The notes below the pieces were generated by a model. The model was not told the DNA's origin. It did not search any database and saw only the letters and a program-made list of their open reading frames with translations. Both the position numbers and the translations under genes were made by a program. A stretch of DNA of 64,000 bases from Chryseobacterium indicum (GTDB lineage Bacteria; Bacteroidota; Bacteroidia; Flavobacteriales; Weeksellaceae). The stretch is from contig NZ_JACSGT010000003.1 in the NCBI RefSeq assembly GCF_021504595.1, positions 62,001-126,000 of the forward strand, in the 5' to 3' direction. Below, one piece after another: positions 36,922 through 45,053 of the stretch. Every line of letters begins with the position of its first letter. Within the stretch, counting starts at the first letter, position 1.

Positions 36922-36954
36922 TTAAAAAAAAGCATCCGCAAACTTTGCGGATGC
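36922..36954 (-). terminator. Intrinsic terminator of gpsA
   Basis: GCATCCGCA / TGCGGATGC hairpin followed on the minus strand by TTTTTTTT. Confidence 0.93.
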
Positions 36955-36976
36955 CCTGTATGATTTAAAATTCAGA

Positions 36977-38014
36977 TTAATTCAGCTTTGCAGTTAGCTT
37001 TTTAAACTGTTTCTCTGCATTTTTTCCTTCGTATAAAATTCCGTAAATCGTATCTACAATCGGAAGTTTCAATCCTTTTTCCTTTGAGGTTTTGTAAATA
37101 GAATTGGCTGCATAATAACCTTCCGCAATCATCTTCATCGACTGGATTGCCGATTTTACGGTATATCCTTTCCCAATAAGATTTCCCAAGTTTCTGTTTC
37201 TGGAAAATAATGAATATGCCGTAACCAGTAAATCTCCGAGATAAGCACTTTCGTTCACGTCTCTCGGCGCTTCGTAGATGGCTTCAAGAAAAGTTTCCAT
37301 TTCACGGATCGCATTGGAAACAAAAACAGCGGTAAAGTTGTCTCCATATCCTAAACCGCTCGCAATTCCGGCTCCGATAGCAAAAATATTTTTAAGAATC
37401 GCACTGTATTCGTTTCCTAAGATATCTTTGCTGGAATGCATTTTAATAAAATCTGAATTGAAAATATCCACCAGTTTCTGTGATACTTCATCTTCTACCG
37501 TTGCAACGGTAAGATAGGACAGTCTTTCCATTGCCACTTCTTCTGCGTGACAAGGTCCTGCAATCACCGCCTGATTTCTGAAGCCTATTTTAAATTCATC
37601 TCTTAAATAATGTGCTACGACATCATTTACCTTCGGAATAATTCCTTTTATGGCAGAAACAAAAATTTTATTCTGATAATCACAGGTCATTTTCTCCAGC
37701 GTATCGGAAAGATAGATCGACGGCGTTGCCAAAACAATAATTTCACAGGCAGAAACAAGCTCGTTGACATCGGTCGTAAGCTTAAGATTTTTAAGATTGA
37801 AATTGACTGCTGTAAGATAAGTAGGGTTATGACCTCTCTGCTCGATCGCTCCTTTTACATACTCATTTCTTACGCACCAGTGTACGATTTTGCAGTTCTC
37901 TACAAGCATTTTCACAATAGCAGTCGCAAAACTTCCGCTTCCGACTACTCCTACCGCAACGTCATTTTTGCTTTTCTTCGGGTTCGATTCTATATTTGTT
38001 TTCTTTTTAGCCAT
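36977..38014 (-). CDS. gpsA: Glycerol-3-phosphate dehydrogenase [NAD(P)+]
   Basis: 345 residues. Rossmann loop GVVGSGSFATAIVKML (GxGxxA type), LATPS, SAIKGI, AGPCHAEEVAMERLS, the catalytic Lys in AILKNIFAIGAGIASGLGYG and a C-terminal helical domain. It makes sn-glycerol-3-phosphate for phospholipids. A lysine-rich 18-residue N-terminal tail precedes the fold. It has its own promoter (38032-38039) and terminator. Confidence 0.95.
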   Translation of the reverse strand: MAKKKTNIESNPKKSKNDVAVGVVGSGSFATAIVKMLVENCKIVHWCVRNEYVKGAIEQRGHNPTYLTAVNFNLKNLKLTTDVNELVSACEIIVLATPSIYLSDTLEKMTCDYQNKIFVSAIKGIIPKVNDVVAHYLRDEFKIGFRNQAVIAGPCHAEEVAMERLSYLTVATVEDEVSQKLVDIFNSDFIKMHSSKDILGNEYSAILKNIFAIGAGIASGLGYGDNFTAVFVSNAIREMETFLEAIYEAPRDVNESAYLGDLLVTAYSLFSRNRNLGNLIGKGYTVKSAIQSMKMIAEGYYAANSIYKTSKEKGLKLPIVDTIYGILYEGKNAEKQFKKLTAKLN

Positions 38015-38031
38015 AATAGAAATGTGAACTG

Positions 38032-38039
38032 CAAATATA
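38032..38039 (-). promoter_or_regulatory. -7 box TATATTTG of gpsA
   Basis: Exact TAnnTTTG on the minus strand, 17 bp upstream of the gpsA ATG. Confidence 0.6.
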
Positions 38040-38193
38040 TTAAAACAAAGACGGAAAGAAGGATTTTAAGAGCATGATAAAACCCAAATTTAGACAAAAT
38101 TAACACTTCAACACAATTAAATATCTAATCGACCGTTAATTACAGAAAAAACTAAAGTTTTGTTAAAAATAAGCCTGAAAGTTTATTTTTAAT

Positions 38194-38201
38194 TAAATTT
38201 G
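38194..38201 (+). promoter_or_regulatory. -7 box TAAATTTG of the M23 peptidase gene
   Basis: Exact TAnnTTTG match 41 bp upstream of the ATG at 38243. Confidence 0.55.
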
Positions 38202-38242
38202 CAGGCTTAAAACCGTTTTGTAATTATACTAAGAGAAGAAAA

Positions 38243-39250
38243 ATGAAGAAATTTCTAAGCAGTAAAAAGAACATAAATGTGCTTTTAGGAGGACTTTTAT
38301 TAGTAGTTTTTGCGCAAGGTATTTTCATTGCAAAGTTGTATTCGGAAAAGGACAACAAAAATTATGAAGTGAACCTTGTAAAGATAAACACTGAAAAAGA
38401 CAGTGTAGATTACCTGAAAATGAAAACTGATCTTACACTGGTAGATCAAACCGTAGCGGAGCTGAATTCTTTCCTTAAATCTAAGGATGTTCCCAACGAA
38501 AAAGTTACTATTCTGAGCAAAGACAGTATCTCCAACTCTATCTATCTGGCAAAACAGGCAAACCGATACAGCCAGTATCTGATGAACCTTCAGAAAAAGT
38601 TACTGGAAGTTCCTTTGGGAATGCCGACTGAAGGTTATATTTCATCTAATTTCGGAGTGAGAAAAAACCCTATCCCTTTTAAAACCGTTTTAGCCTCTGT
38701 AAAAAGCAGTGTTGCCAAACCTACTGCTGTTGCAGCCGCAGCTCCGGAAGTAAAAGCTGAACCTGTAGAAAAAATTATAGAAGTAACAGACAGCTATGGA
38801 AATAAAAGAGAAGTAAAAGTAATGGTAACTCCAAAAGCTCCTTCTGCAGCTCCTGTTCCTGTTTCGTCAGCAAAATCTGTTGCAGCAGGATCCGAAAAAC
38901 CAGCAGAAAAGAACAATGCGCCTGCAGAAGCAGACCAGATGCAGTTTCATAAAGGACTGGATATTGCCGTTGCTTATGGATCAGATGTCGTGGCAACTGC
39001 AGCCGGAACGGTTATTTTTTCCGGACAAAAAGGAGGGTACGGAAACTGTGTGATCGTTTCTCACGGAAACGGACTGGCAACTCTTTACGGACATTTGTCG
39101 CAGTTGGTCGCTAAAGTGAATGATAAAGTGAAAGTAGGACAGGTTATCGCCAAATCCGGAAATTCGGGTCGTTCTACCGGACCTCATCTTCATTATGAGG
39201 TACATAAGAACAATACTCCGGTAAATCCAAAGTTGTTTATGAATCTTTAA
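38243..39250 (+). CDS. M23 family metallopeptidase (LytM-type), membrane-anchored
   Basis: 335 residues. One N-terminal membrane helix (INVLLGGLLLVVFAQGIFIAKLY), a coiled-coil-like stretch (residues about 50-115), then an M23 domain interrupted by an Ala/Pro/Lys-rich linker of about 75 residues (VKSSVAKPTAVAAAAPEVKA... to KNNAPAEADQ). Zinc ligands are seen as HKGLDIA (H..D) and HLHYE. GTVIFSGQKGGYGNCVIVSHG and the STGPHLHYE end are standard. A periplasmic peptidoglycan endopeptidase or divisome activator is expected. Promoter at 38194, terminator at 39270. Confidence 0.9.
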   Translation: MKKFLSSKKNINVLLGGLLLVVFAQGIFIAKLYSEKDNKNYEVNLVKINTEKDSVDYLKMKTDLTLVDQTVAELNSFLKSKDVPNEKVTILSKDSISNSIYLAKQANRYSQYLMNLQKKLLEVPLGMPTEGYISSNFGVRKNPIPFKTVLASVKSSVAKPTAVAAAAPEVKAEPVEKIIEVTDSYGNKREVKVMVTPKAPSAAPVPVSSAKSVAAGSEKPAEKNNAPAEADQMQFHKGLDIAVAYGSDVVATAAGTVIFSGQKGGYGNCVIVSHGNGLATLYGHLSQLVAKVNDKVKVGQVIAKSGNSGRSTGPHLHYEVHKNNTPVNPKLFMNL

Positions 39251-39269
39251 ATTAAGATCTAAAATATAG

Positions 39270-39302
39270 AGTTTCGGCGGCACCAAAGATGCCGCCGAAA
39301 CT
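39270..39302 (+). terminator. Intrinsic terminator of the M23 gene
   Basis: AGTTTCGGCGGCA / TGCCGCCGAAACT, 7-nt loop, then TTTTAAAA; shares the CGGCGGC stem with 36897-36917. Confidence 0.85.
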
Positions 39303-39324
39303 TTTAAAACATATCTTAAAAAAA

Positions 39325-39975
39325 TTAGTAGGCTGCTGTAAAACGCTCTCTGATGTGGTTATTCTGTTCCAGTTCATCCACTAAAACCACCGCCACATCT
39401 TCTACGGAAAGAACACTTCTTCCGTTTTCATCAAAAACAGGGCTTTCCAGACCGGTTCTGTATTTTCCGGTTCTTACGCCTGCCGTTCCCTGATGCATTT
39501 CAATTGCCGGACTGAAAAATGTCCAGTCTAAGGTTTCATTTTCTTTAATTTTGTTTAAATAATCTCTTGCCGCAGTTGCACCCGGTTTTATCTCAGCAGG
39601 AAAATCTGGTCCGTCTACCAGTTGTTTTCCATCAATATAAAGACTTCCTGCCCCGCCAACAGTAATAAATCTTTTTACACCGGATTGTTCAACTGCTTTT
39701 TCGATATTTACAGATCCATTCAGAAAATCATCATACAGATTAGGATTGGTCCATCCCGCGTTAAAAGCACTGATTACGGCGTCATTTCCTTTTAAAGCTT
39801 CTGATAATTCGTCTGCATTATTCACATCAACGCTTTTAGCTGTTATTTTTTCGTTTTGCTCCACTTTTGAAGCATCTCTTACAATAGCTGCTACCTGATA
39901 TCCTCTGTTGGATAATTCTTTTACAACCTGAGTTCCTACAAAACCTGTCGCTCCTATTACTGCTACTTTTTTCAT
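39325..39975 (-). CDS. NAD(P)H-binding oxidoreductase (atypical SDR, NmrA-like)
   Basis: 216 residues. N-terminal Rossmann motif VAVIGATGFVGTQVV (GATGxxG), AIVRDASKV, VDVNNADELSEALKGNDAVISAF, RFITVGGAGSLY and a C-terminal RERFTAAY. Typical of the SDR_a5/NmrA-like group often annotated NAD(P)-dependent oxidoreductase. It lies 55 bp downstream of the Rrf2-type regulator, and both genes have the same palindromic operator upstream, so this is probably the regulator's main target. Confidence 0.9.
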   Translation of the reverse strand: MKKVAVIGATGFVGTQVVKELSNRGYQVAAIVRDASKVEQNEKITAKSVDVNNADELSEALKGNDAVISAFNAGWTNPNLYDDFLNGSVNIEKAVEQSGVKRFITVGGAGSLYIDGKQLVDGPDFPAEIKPGATAARDYLNKIKENETLDWTFFSPAIEMHQGTAGVRTGKYRTGLESPVFDENGRSVLSVEDVAVVLVDELEQNNHIRERFTAAY

Positions 39976-39993
39976 ACTTTTTTATTTATTTAA

Positions 39994-40013
39994 TTGTAAT
40001 AATTATTGTTACA
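39994..40013. promoter_or_regulatory. Rrf2-type operator, copy 1
   Basis: TTGTAATAATTATTGTTACA. Its reverse complement matches copy 2 (40476-40495) at 19 of 20 positions. It lies between the Rrf2 and oxidoreductase genes. Confidence 0.75.
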
Positions 40014-40030
40014 TTTTGCGTTAAAAAATT

Positions 40031-40441
40031 TTATTTGAATTGATCGCTGAATTCTTTTAAAGATTTATTTCCTAAAAAATTGAGAACCAACTGATCTGTT
40101 TCTGAAAACAATATCCTAAGATGATTATTAATGTCTTTCCCTACAGGACAAACCGGATTCGGATTATTATTTTTCTTTCCTAAAACTTCCGTGTTCTTCA
40201 CAGCCAGATAGATTTCAGAAATTCGTATAGAATCTGCACTCTTTGCCAACTGACTCCCTCCTTCTTTTCCCTGTCTGCTTATAATTAAACCAGCTTCTCT
40301 TAAAACACCTAACTCCTTACGAACAATAACAGGATTGATATTGATGCTTCCTGCTATCCATTCTGAGGTAAGCCAATCCTGCGGACTCTCCGCCAATAAG
40401 GTCATAATATGTATTGCCGTAGCAAATCTTGTGTTGTTCAT
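40031..40441 (-). CDS. Rrf2 family transcriptional regulator
   Basis: 136 residues. N-terminal winged helix with RFATAIHIMTLLAESP and LTSEWIAGSININPVIVRKEL (recognition helix), then LGVLREAGLIISRQGKEGGSQLAKSADSI, the hallmark of Rrf2 proteins. Only one Cys (NPVCPVG), so no iron-sulfur cluster of the IscR kind; more like the YwnA/redox- or electrophile-sensing subgroup. Two near-identical operators flank the gene, one overlapping the -33 region of its own promoter, so autorepression is expected. Confidence 0.92.
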   Translation of the reverse strand: MNNTRFATAIHIMTLLAESPQDWLTSEWIAGSININPVIVRKELGVLREAGLIISRQGKEGGSQLAKSADSIRISEIYLAVKNTEVLGKKNNNPNPVCPVGKDINNHLRILFSETDQLVLNFLGNKSLKEFSDQFK

Positions 40442-40454
40442 TGTAATTACTTAG

Positions 40455-40495
40455 CAAAGATAGATAATTTTTTAATGTAACAAAAATTATTACAA
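40455..40495 (-). promoter_or_regulatory. Promoter of the Rrf2 gene with overlapping operator copy 2
   Basis: On the minus strand TTG, 18-bp spacer, TATCTTTG (box at 40455-40462). The operator TGTAACAAAAATTATTACAA (40476-40495) covers the -33 TTG, the expected position for a repressor site. Confidence 0.8.
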
Positions 40496-40505
40496 TTAAA
40501 TTTTG

Positions 40506-41456
40506 TTAAAGTATCAGACGATCAAGATCCAGAAGAAGATAATTGATGTTCTGATTGATGGTTCTGGTTGCGGACTGCATCTGGTTGAGCATTGCGGCAC
40601 GGTTATGAAGATCATCCGACCGGTAGAATCCCCCGTCACTGAAAATAACAGATTCGTCTGCCTTTTTTCTGTCATCATCAAACTGATAATGAAGCCAGCG
40701 TTCTTTCATGCTCGAAATAATGGAATGCTGCTCCCTGTTGGAAAACTTTTTCTCTGTATACATATACCAGATAAACGGCGGGAAATTGGGAGATTGTAAT
40801 GTACCATTCCATACATCTCTCAACAAATTTCTCTGATGGATAAACTCTACTTTTTTGCCTTTCGGATTTAAAGTTGCCAAACCGAATCCTGCTCCTAAAA
40901 CTCCTCCTCCGATATCAATGGCATTACTCCATGAATTATCCTTTACAATTCCTCCCGCTACCGAAGCAGCAGCTCCTGTTACAATCGACAGCAGAATGAG
41001 CTTATTGTTTCTGGAATCGTTTAAGTTATCCACATAATTTCCGATCTGCGCTACTCTTTCGCCTTCACAGTCGAATTCTGCTGCAACCGCATCCAGCTCG
41101 GTTAAAGCAATGGTTATTTTGCTGTTGATTTTAGATTTAAGCTGTAAAACTTTTACCTGAGACTCCAGAGAAGTATCTTTTTTAAGCTCCATGATCTTAT
41201 GAACTTCGTCCAGATTATCCAAAGCATTAAGAATAAGAATACTCTGGTCAGAAAATTTATCTCTTAACTCTTTATTGACCTGAATAATGGAATCAGAATT
41301 GTACGAAGGAAGTTTATTACCGTAATTATACTTGAAAGGCGCCTTACAGTAGCTGTCTTTGAGTGTAAGAATATTTTGCTTAATTGCCTGATTTTTTCTG
41401 GATACGCAGGAAGTAAGCAACATACAGAATGCTGCGAAGTAAATTATCTTCTTCAT
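40506..41456 (-). CDS. Hypothetical lipoprotein
   Basis: 316 residues. Lipoprotein signal MKKIIYFAAFCMLLTSC. A helical, charged middle region (about 60-140), then a Gly/Ala-rich hydrophobic stretch (LILLSIVTGAAASVAGGIVK and IDIGGGVLGAGFGLATL) that could insert in a membrane, followed by a charged C-terminal part. I do not recognise the family. A -7 box (TATCTTTG on the minus strand, 41553-41560) lies about 95 bp upstream. Confidence 0.75.
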   Translation of the reverse strand: MKKIIYFAAFCMLLTSCVSRKNQAIKQNILTLKDSYCKAPFKYNYGNKLPSYNSDSIIQVNKELRDKFSDQSILILNALDNLDEVHKIMELKKDTSLESQVKVLQLKSKINSKITIALTELDAVAAEFDCEGERVAQIGNYVDNLNDSRNNKLILLSIVTGAAASVAGGIVKDNSWSNAIDIGGGVLGAGFGLATLNPKGKKVEFIHQRNLLRDVWNGTLQSPNFPPFIWYMYTEKKFSNREQHSIISSMKERWLHYQFDDDRKKADESVIFSDGGFYRSDDLHNRAAMLNQMQSATRTINQNINYLLLDLDRLIL

Positions 41457-41578
41457 TGATTGATGTTTTTGCGATTCGGGATTCTTATTTTTTATCTGTA
41501 AGCTGTAAACTTTCAGAAAACTAATAAGAATTGCATTATTTAAATTTCAAACCAAAGATAAAATTACACAAATAAAAA

Positions 41579-41605
41579 AAATTTACCCGAATAACAGGTA
41601 AATTT
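41579..41605 (-). terminator. Intrinsic terminator of the FKBP gene
   Basis: AAATTTACC / GGTAAATTT hairpin with A- and T-tracts on both sides. Confidence 0.8.
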
Positions 41606-41625
41606 TTAAGCTATTTTTAATAAAA

Positions 41626-42063
41626 TTATTTCTTTATATCCAGCAATTCCACTTCAAAAATAAGCGTAGAATTCGGGCCAATCTCTTTGCTGATCTGCTG
41701 ATCTCCGTAAGCAAGATGCGGAGGAATAATCAGTCTCCACTTGCTTCCTACAGGCATAAGCTGAAGCGCTTCCGTCCATCCTTTAATAACTTTATTCAGT
41801 GGAAATGAAGCAGGGGTTCCTCTTTTTACAGAACTGTCGAAAACTTTTCCGGTAATGGTTGTTCCATGGTAATGGCATTTTACTGTAGATCTCGGACCCG
41901 GCTTTTCGCCATCTCCTTCCGTAATGATTTCATACTGTAATCCGCTAGGCAATTCTACCACGCTTTCTCTCTTGCCATATTCTGCCATATATTCCTGACC
42001 GTCTTTCAGGTTTTTTTCTGCCAATTCTTTTTTACGTTTAAATAACATATCTGCTACTCCCAT
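41626..42063 (-). CDS. FKBP-type peptidyl-prolyl cis-trans isomerase
   Basis: 145 residues from the ATG at 42063 (MGVADMLFKRKKELAEKN). A short helical N-terminal region is followed by a full FKBP domain: LPSGLQYEIITEGDG, VKCHYHGTTITGKVFDSS, FPLNKVIKGWTEALQLMPVG, RLIIPPHLAYGDQ and STLIFEVELL. There is no signal peptide, so cytoplasmic. A longer frame begins with a TTG that is itself part of the -7 box, which rules it out. Confidence 0.93.
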   Translation of the reverse strand: MGVADMLFKRKKELAEKNLKDGQEYMAEYGKRESVVELPSGLQYEIITEGDGEKPGPRSTVKCHYHGTTITGKVFDSSVKRGTPASFPLNKVIKGWTEALQLMPVGSKWRLIIPPHLAYGDQQISKEIGPNSTLIFEVELLDIKK

Positions 42064-42078
42064 AATTGATAATTTTTG

Positions 42079-42086
42079 CAAAGATA
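42079..42086 (-). promoter_or_regulatory. -7 box TATCTTTG of the FKBP gene
   Basis: Exact consensus on the minus strand, 15 bp upstream of the ATG at 42063; it decides the start codon. Confidence 0.7.
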
Positions 42087-42289
42087 GTTCTTTGTGTTGG
42101 AAGATGACAGCCGGAAGATGGAAGTTTTTTAATCATATAAAATTTTCAGAACATATAAATCATTAGTTTTCAATTTATTAAATTTTATTTTTTTTGCATC
42201 TTTAACTCAGCTTAAAAAATTCAAGTATGATTAATATTCTGTTAATAGGATTTCGGAAACTTGGCGTTATAATTGGACTTAAAAACTAA

Positions 42290-43291
42290 ATGCCCAATCC
42301 ATTACCATATAAAAAGGAATATGACAGACTGACTGATGAAGAGCAAGAGCTTCTGGAAATCAATAAAAAAAGTATTACCGATTTTGTTGAACAGTCCCCT
42401 TCTGTAAGTGATGTTCACTATGCAACGAGAAACGCCCATGCCAAAACGTATGCTGTTACCAAAGGAACTTTTCTGATCGATAAAAACATTCCCGAAGAAC
42501 TAAAACCGTATTTTGATAAGGAAAAATACGACCTCATTATCCGGTTTTCCAATGCGCATTTAAAGGTGGTAAAAGGGAAAGAAGATCTTCCTGCTTATGG
42601 TTTTGCAGTAAAAATAAATGATGAAAAAGGGAACGTCATTGCCAATTTCCCTTTAGTGAATTTTCCTTTATTTCCGATTAATTCGGTAAGTACATTTTTA
42701 AAACTATTCACTTCCGTTAATCGTTTTTTTGTGAAAAAATGGAGTTCTTTTTCTTTGCTGATGCAGATATTGAAAGTAATTCCCTCTACATTTACCTTAT
42801 CATTTGCAAAAAATATATTTAAGCTCTGGAGCAAAAGAAATGATTTTTTTCTTTCGTTTGATTTTCATTCGGTAGGAGTATACAGATTCGGAGATTATAT
42901 GATGAAAATTAAATTAAAGCCTCAATCTGTCAACAAACATTTCGGGAAAAAACTGAAGGTTAAAAATGCTATGGAAAGCTACCTTAAAGAAGAAAATTTC
43001 TCAGCAGATGTTCTTGTTCAGCTTTGTTATGATCTGAAGTATCAGCCTGTAAATAAACTCAATGTGGAATGGAAAAATTCACCTTACCTTAAAATCGGGG
43101 AGGTAAAAATTGAAAAGGATCAGCTTCTGAATTCGGATTCCTGCGACAGTGAACTGCTTTCTTTTAATCCTTTTGAAAGTAAAATATTTTTTCAGCCCGT
43201 CGGAAAAATCCAAAAGCTCCGTGACGAAGCCTATAAAGTTTCTGTGCAGACGAGACGAAAAATTAATAAACTGCTGAAATATAATAAGTAG
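42290..43291 (+). CDS. Catalase-fold family protein
   Basis: 333 residues. RNAHAKTYAVTKGTFLI aligns with the catalase distal-His segment (His50), LIIRFSNAH with the following strand, and NFPLVNFPLFPI and FNPFESKIFFQPVGKIQKLRDEAYKVS with later catalase segments. The helical end and the proximal-Tyr segment (RxxxY) of true catalases are not recognisable. It belongs to the short heme-dependent catalase-like group often found beside lipid-oxidation genes; activity is uncertain. Monocistronic, no promoter box of full consensus seen. Confidence 0.8.
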   Translation: MPNPLPYKKEYDRLTDEEQELLEINKKSITDFVEQSPSVSDVHYATRNAHAKTYAVTKGTFLIDKNIPEELKPYFDKEKYDLIIRFSNAHLKVVKGKEDLPAYGFAVKINDEKGNVIANFPLVNFPLFPINSVSTFLKLFTSVNRFFVKKWSSFSLLMQILKVIPSTFTLSFAKNIFKLWSKRNDFFLSFDFHSVGVYRFGDYMMKIKLKPQSVNKHFGKKLKVKNAMESYLKEENFSADVLVQLCYDLKYQPVNKLNVEWKNSPYLKIGEVKIEKDQLLNSDSCDSELLSFNPFESKIFFQPVGKIQKLRDEAYKVSVQTRRKINKLLKYNK

Positions 43292-43376
43292 TGAGAAAAT
43301 GTGAATGGTTAATTTTGCTTTGCAGATAATCTGTTCTTAATGCTGATTCAAGAAGACTTTTTAAATTATTCCGGAT

Positions 43377-43430
43377 ATTTTCGTTCGTGAAGGCTTTTCG
43401 CTGAGCAAAATAACAGCATTTTTTCAAAGA
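43377..43430. repeat. Decayed copy of the CGTTCG palindromic element
   Basis: ATTTTCGTTCGTGAAGGC then CGCTGAGCAAAATAACAGCA resembles the left half of the complete element at 49510-49588; the right arm is lost. Confidence 0.6.
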
Positions 43431-43453
43431 GGAAACCTTATTTATTTTTTATA

Positions 43454-43496
43454 ACATTTGTCATTCCGGCTTACATTGTTTCGGAATGACAAATGT
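43454..43496. repeat. 15-bp inverted repeat (ACATTTGTCATTCCG)
   Basis: Perfect arms at 43454-43468 and 43482-43496 with a 13-nt loop, between convergent genes; it may act as a terminator, though T-tracts are weak. Confidence 0.75.
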
Positions 43497-43522
43497 CTAA
43501 TATTCAATCATTAAAATTGATA

Positions 43523-43897
43523 TTAATTTTTTGAAGTAATTTTCTCGTATTCCTCCTCAAAAGTTTTTTTCCATTTCGCAATGGTCGTTCTGCTAATCTT
43601 ATACTTCTTAGACATATAATTCGTAGAAAAATTATGCTTGTTTTGATATTGCAAAAGTTTAAGCATTGTTTTTTTATCGTATGTCTTCAGTTTTTGGTTT
43701 TTCTCCAGACTTTCTTTTGATTGTTTAAAAACCAATTCATTAAAATTCAAAACATCTTCAGTTGTTTTTAAATTTTTTATCAGACGCTGAACTTTCGGAT
43801 CTTTCAGTTTATCGGGATCTTTTTCTTTAAGCATATCCTGATAAATCTTTGTATAATTTGGACGCATAGGATATTTTTTTACGTTTTTTGCAGCCAT
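43523..43897 (-). CDS. Helix-turn-helix protein (transposase-like), second of an overlapping pair
   Basis: 124 residues, highly basic. Ends with a clear HTH (SKKYKISRTTIAKWKKTFEEEY), preceded by a helical region with YDKKTMLKLLQYQNKHNFS. This domain resembles the small transposase-derived HTH proteins seen repeatedly in Chryseobacterium genomes. No catalytic DDE residues are present, so it is a regulator or orphan DNA-binding subunit rather than a transposase. Its start lies 19 bp inside the preceding gene. Confidence 0.75.
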   Translation of the reverse strand: MAAKNVKKYPMRPNYTKIYQDMLKEKDPDKLKDPKVQRLIKNLKTTEDVLNFNELVFKQSKESLEKNQKLKTYDKKTMLKLLQYQNKHNFSTNYMSKKYKISRTTIAKWKKTFEEEYEKITSKN

Positions 43898-44292
43898 CGG
43901 TGAAGCGTACTTTTAGGAATGGAATATTCCTGAATAATTTCATTATGAGTCATTTCTCCGGATAGTATTTTTCCGATAATAAACTCTTTAATCTCCTGTG
44001 TATAAATGTTTTTCCTGAAATAAGGAATTTTGTCCGATTTGGTTTTTGTTTTGTCGACAGCAGAAGGCGGAGCATATAAAATAAGGTGAGAACTGTAGAT
44101 TCTGAAGAAATCATACTCCAGAAGTTTAGAACATCTTAGCAAAAGATCTGTTTCTATTGATGCGCTTTCGAAAATTTTATCGACAGCTTTCTCATCTTTT
44201 TTTAGAAAACTACACATTCTTTCTTTACTAACTTCCAGTTCGTTAGCTCTCTCTTTAATAAACTGTCCTATATGTATGTCTTTGTATAGCAT
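43879..44292 (-). CDS. Helix-turn-helix protein, first of an overlapping pair
   Basis: 137 residues. N-terminal Xre-like helices (DIHIGQFIKERANELEVSKERMCSFLKKDEKAV), a conserved LLRCSKLLEYDFFRIYSSHLILYAPP centre and a C-terminal transposase-type HTH (HNEIIQEYSIPKSTLHRWLQK). This combination is a recurrent Chryseobacterium family, always found as a pair with a second HTH protein, as here. The role is unknown; the pair may be a domesticated mobile-element regulator. Confidence 0.75.
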   Translation of the reverse strand: MLYKDIHIGQFIKERANELEVSKERMCSFLKKDEKAVDKIFESASIETDLLLRCSKLLEYDFFRIYSSHLILYAPPSAVDKTKTKSDKIPYFRKNIYTQEIKEFIIGKILSGEMTHNEIIQEYSIPKSTLHRWLQKT

Positions 44293-45053
44293 AGGTTTTT
44301 TTAAGCCTTAGTGATTAATAAGCAATTTACAGTCCGAAATCATAAAAATAAAGAAAATAAAAACTTCAGCATAATAATATTATACACGTTTTAATAATTG
44401 GTGGAATATTAAATCATAGTAAAAGCCCTGCCAAGAATTAACTGTAAATAATATATCGAAATTAGATAAAGAATTCATGCCTTATATTGCATCACCTTCA
44501 TTTATTTCTGTCCCTCATTATTAAATCAGTAAAACTTCAATATTCCGGACTTTTATAAGCACCAATAATATTTTCCGTTAAAATTTCATCATGTAAACTC
44601 TTTTTTTAATAATTTTAAGATCGTTCTTTTCACTTTATTTAATTAATCATCAATAATTGAATTAAATATTTAGAAAAAATACTAACTTCTCTGAAATCAA
44701 ATATAGAAAAAATTGGATTCAGTCCAAAAGAATGAGGTATAAAATTTTGTAAAAATCTATTTTTAGTTAAAATTTAATTAAATATGTGGTATGTATAGTG
44801 AAATATTATATTCCGCTATATTTGAAGAGACAACAATTTAAGGAGAAACATATTGTGAAATATTTAAAGTAGATCCCATAAAAATTGGACGGGAAATTTC
44901 AAGTCTATATCTTTGTTGCAATATAAATATAAAAAGAAAAACTTCATCCGGAGTTACATTGCCTTAAGGATTTTATAAAGCTGTTTTCGGATAAAAGGAA
45001 ATAGAAAACACTCTTTTTAAAGTTATTATTAAATCCTTAAACTTCATTTTTTA
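44293..45053. other. 761-bp gap holding the SulP promoter
   Basis: Very AT-rich. The only element I can support is TTG (44885-44887), 20-bp spacer, TATCTTTG (44908-44915), which would give a leader of about 130 nt before the SulP gene. A second TATATTTG lies near 44816. I find no ORF of interest. Confidence 0.55.
44885..44915 (+). promoter_or_regulatory. Promoter of the SulP gene
   Basis: TTG-N20-TATCTTTG, full consensus; about 138 bp upstream of the start codon. Confidence 0.65.
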
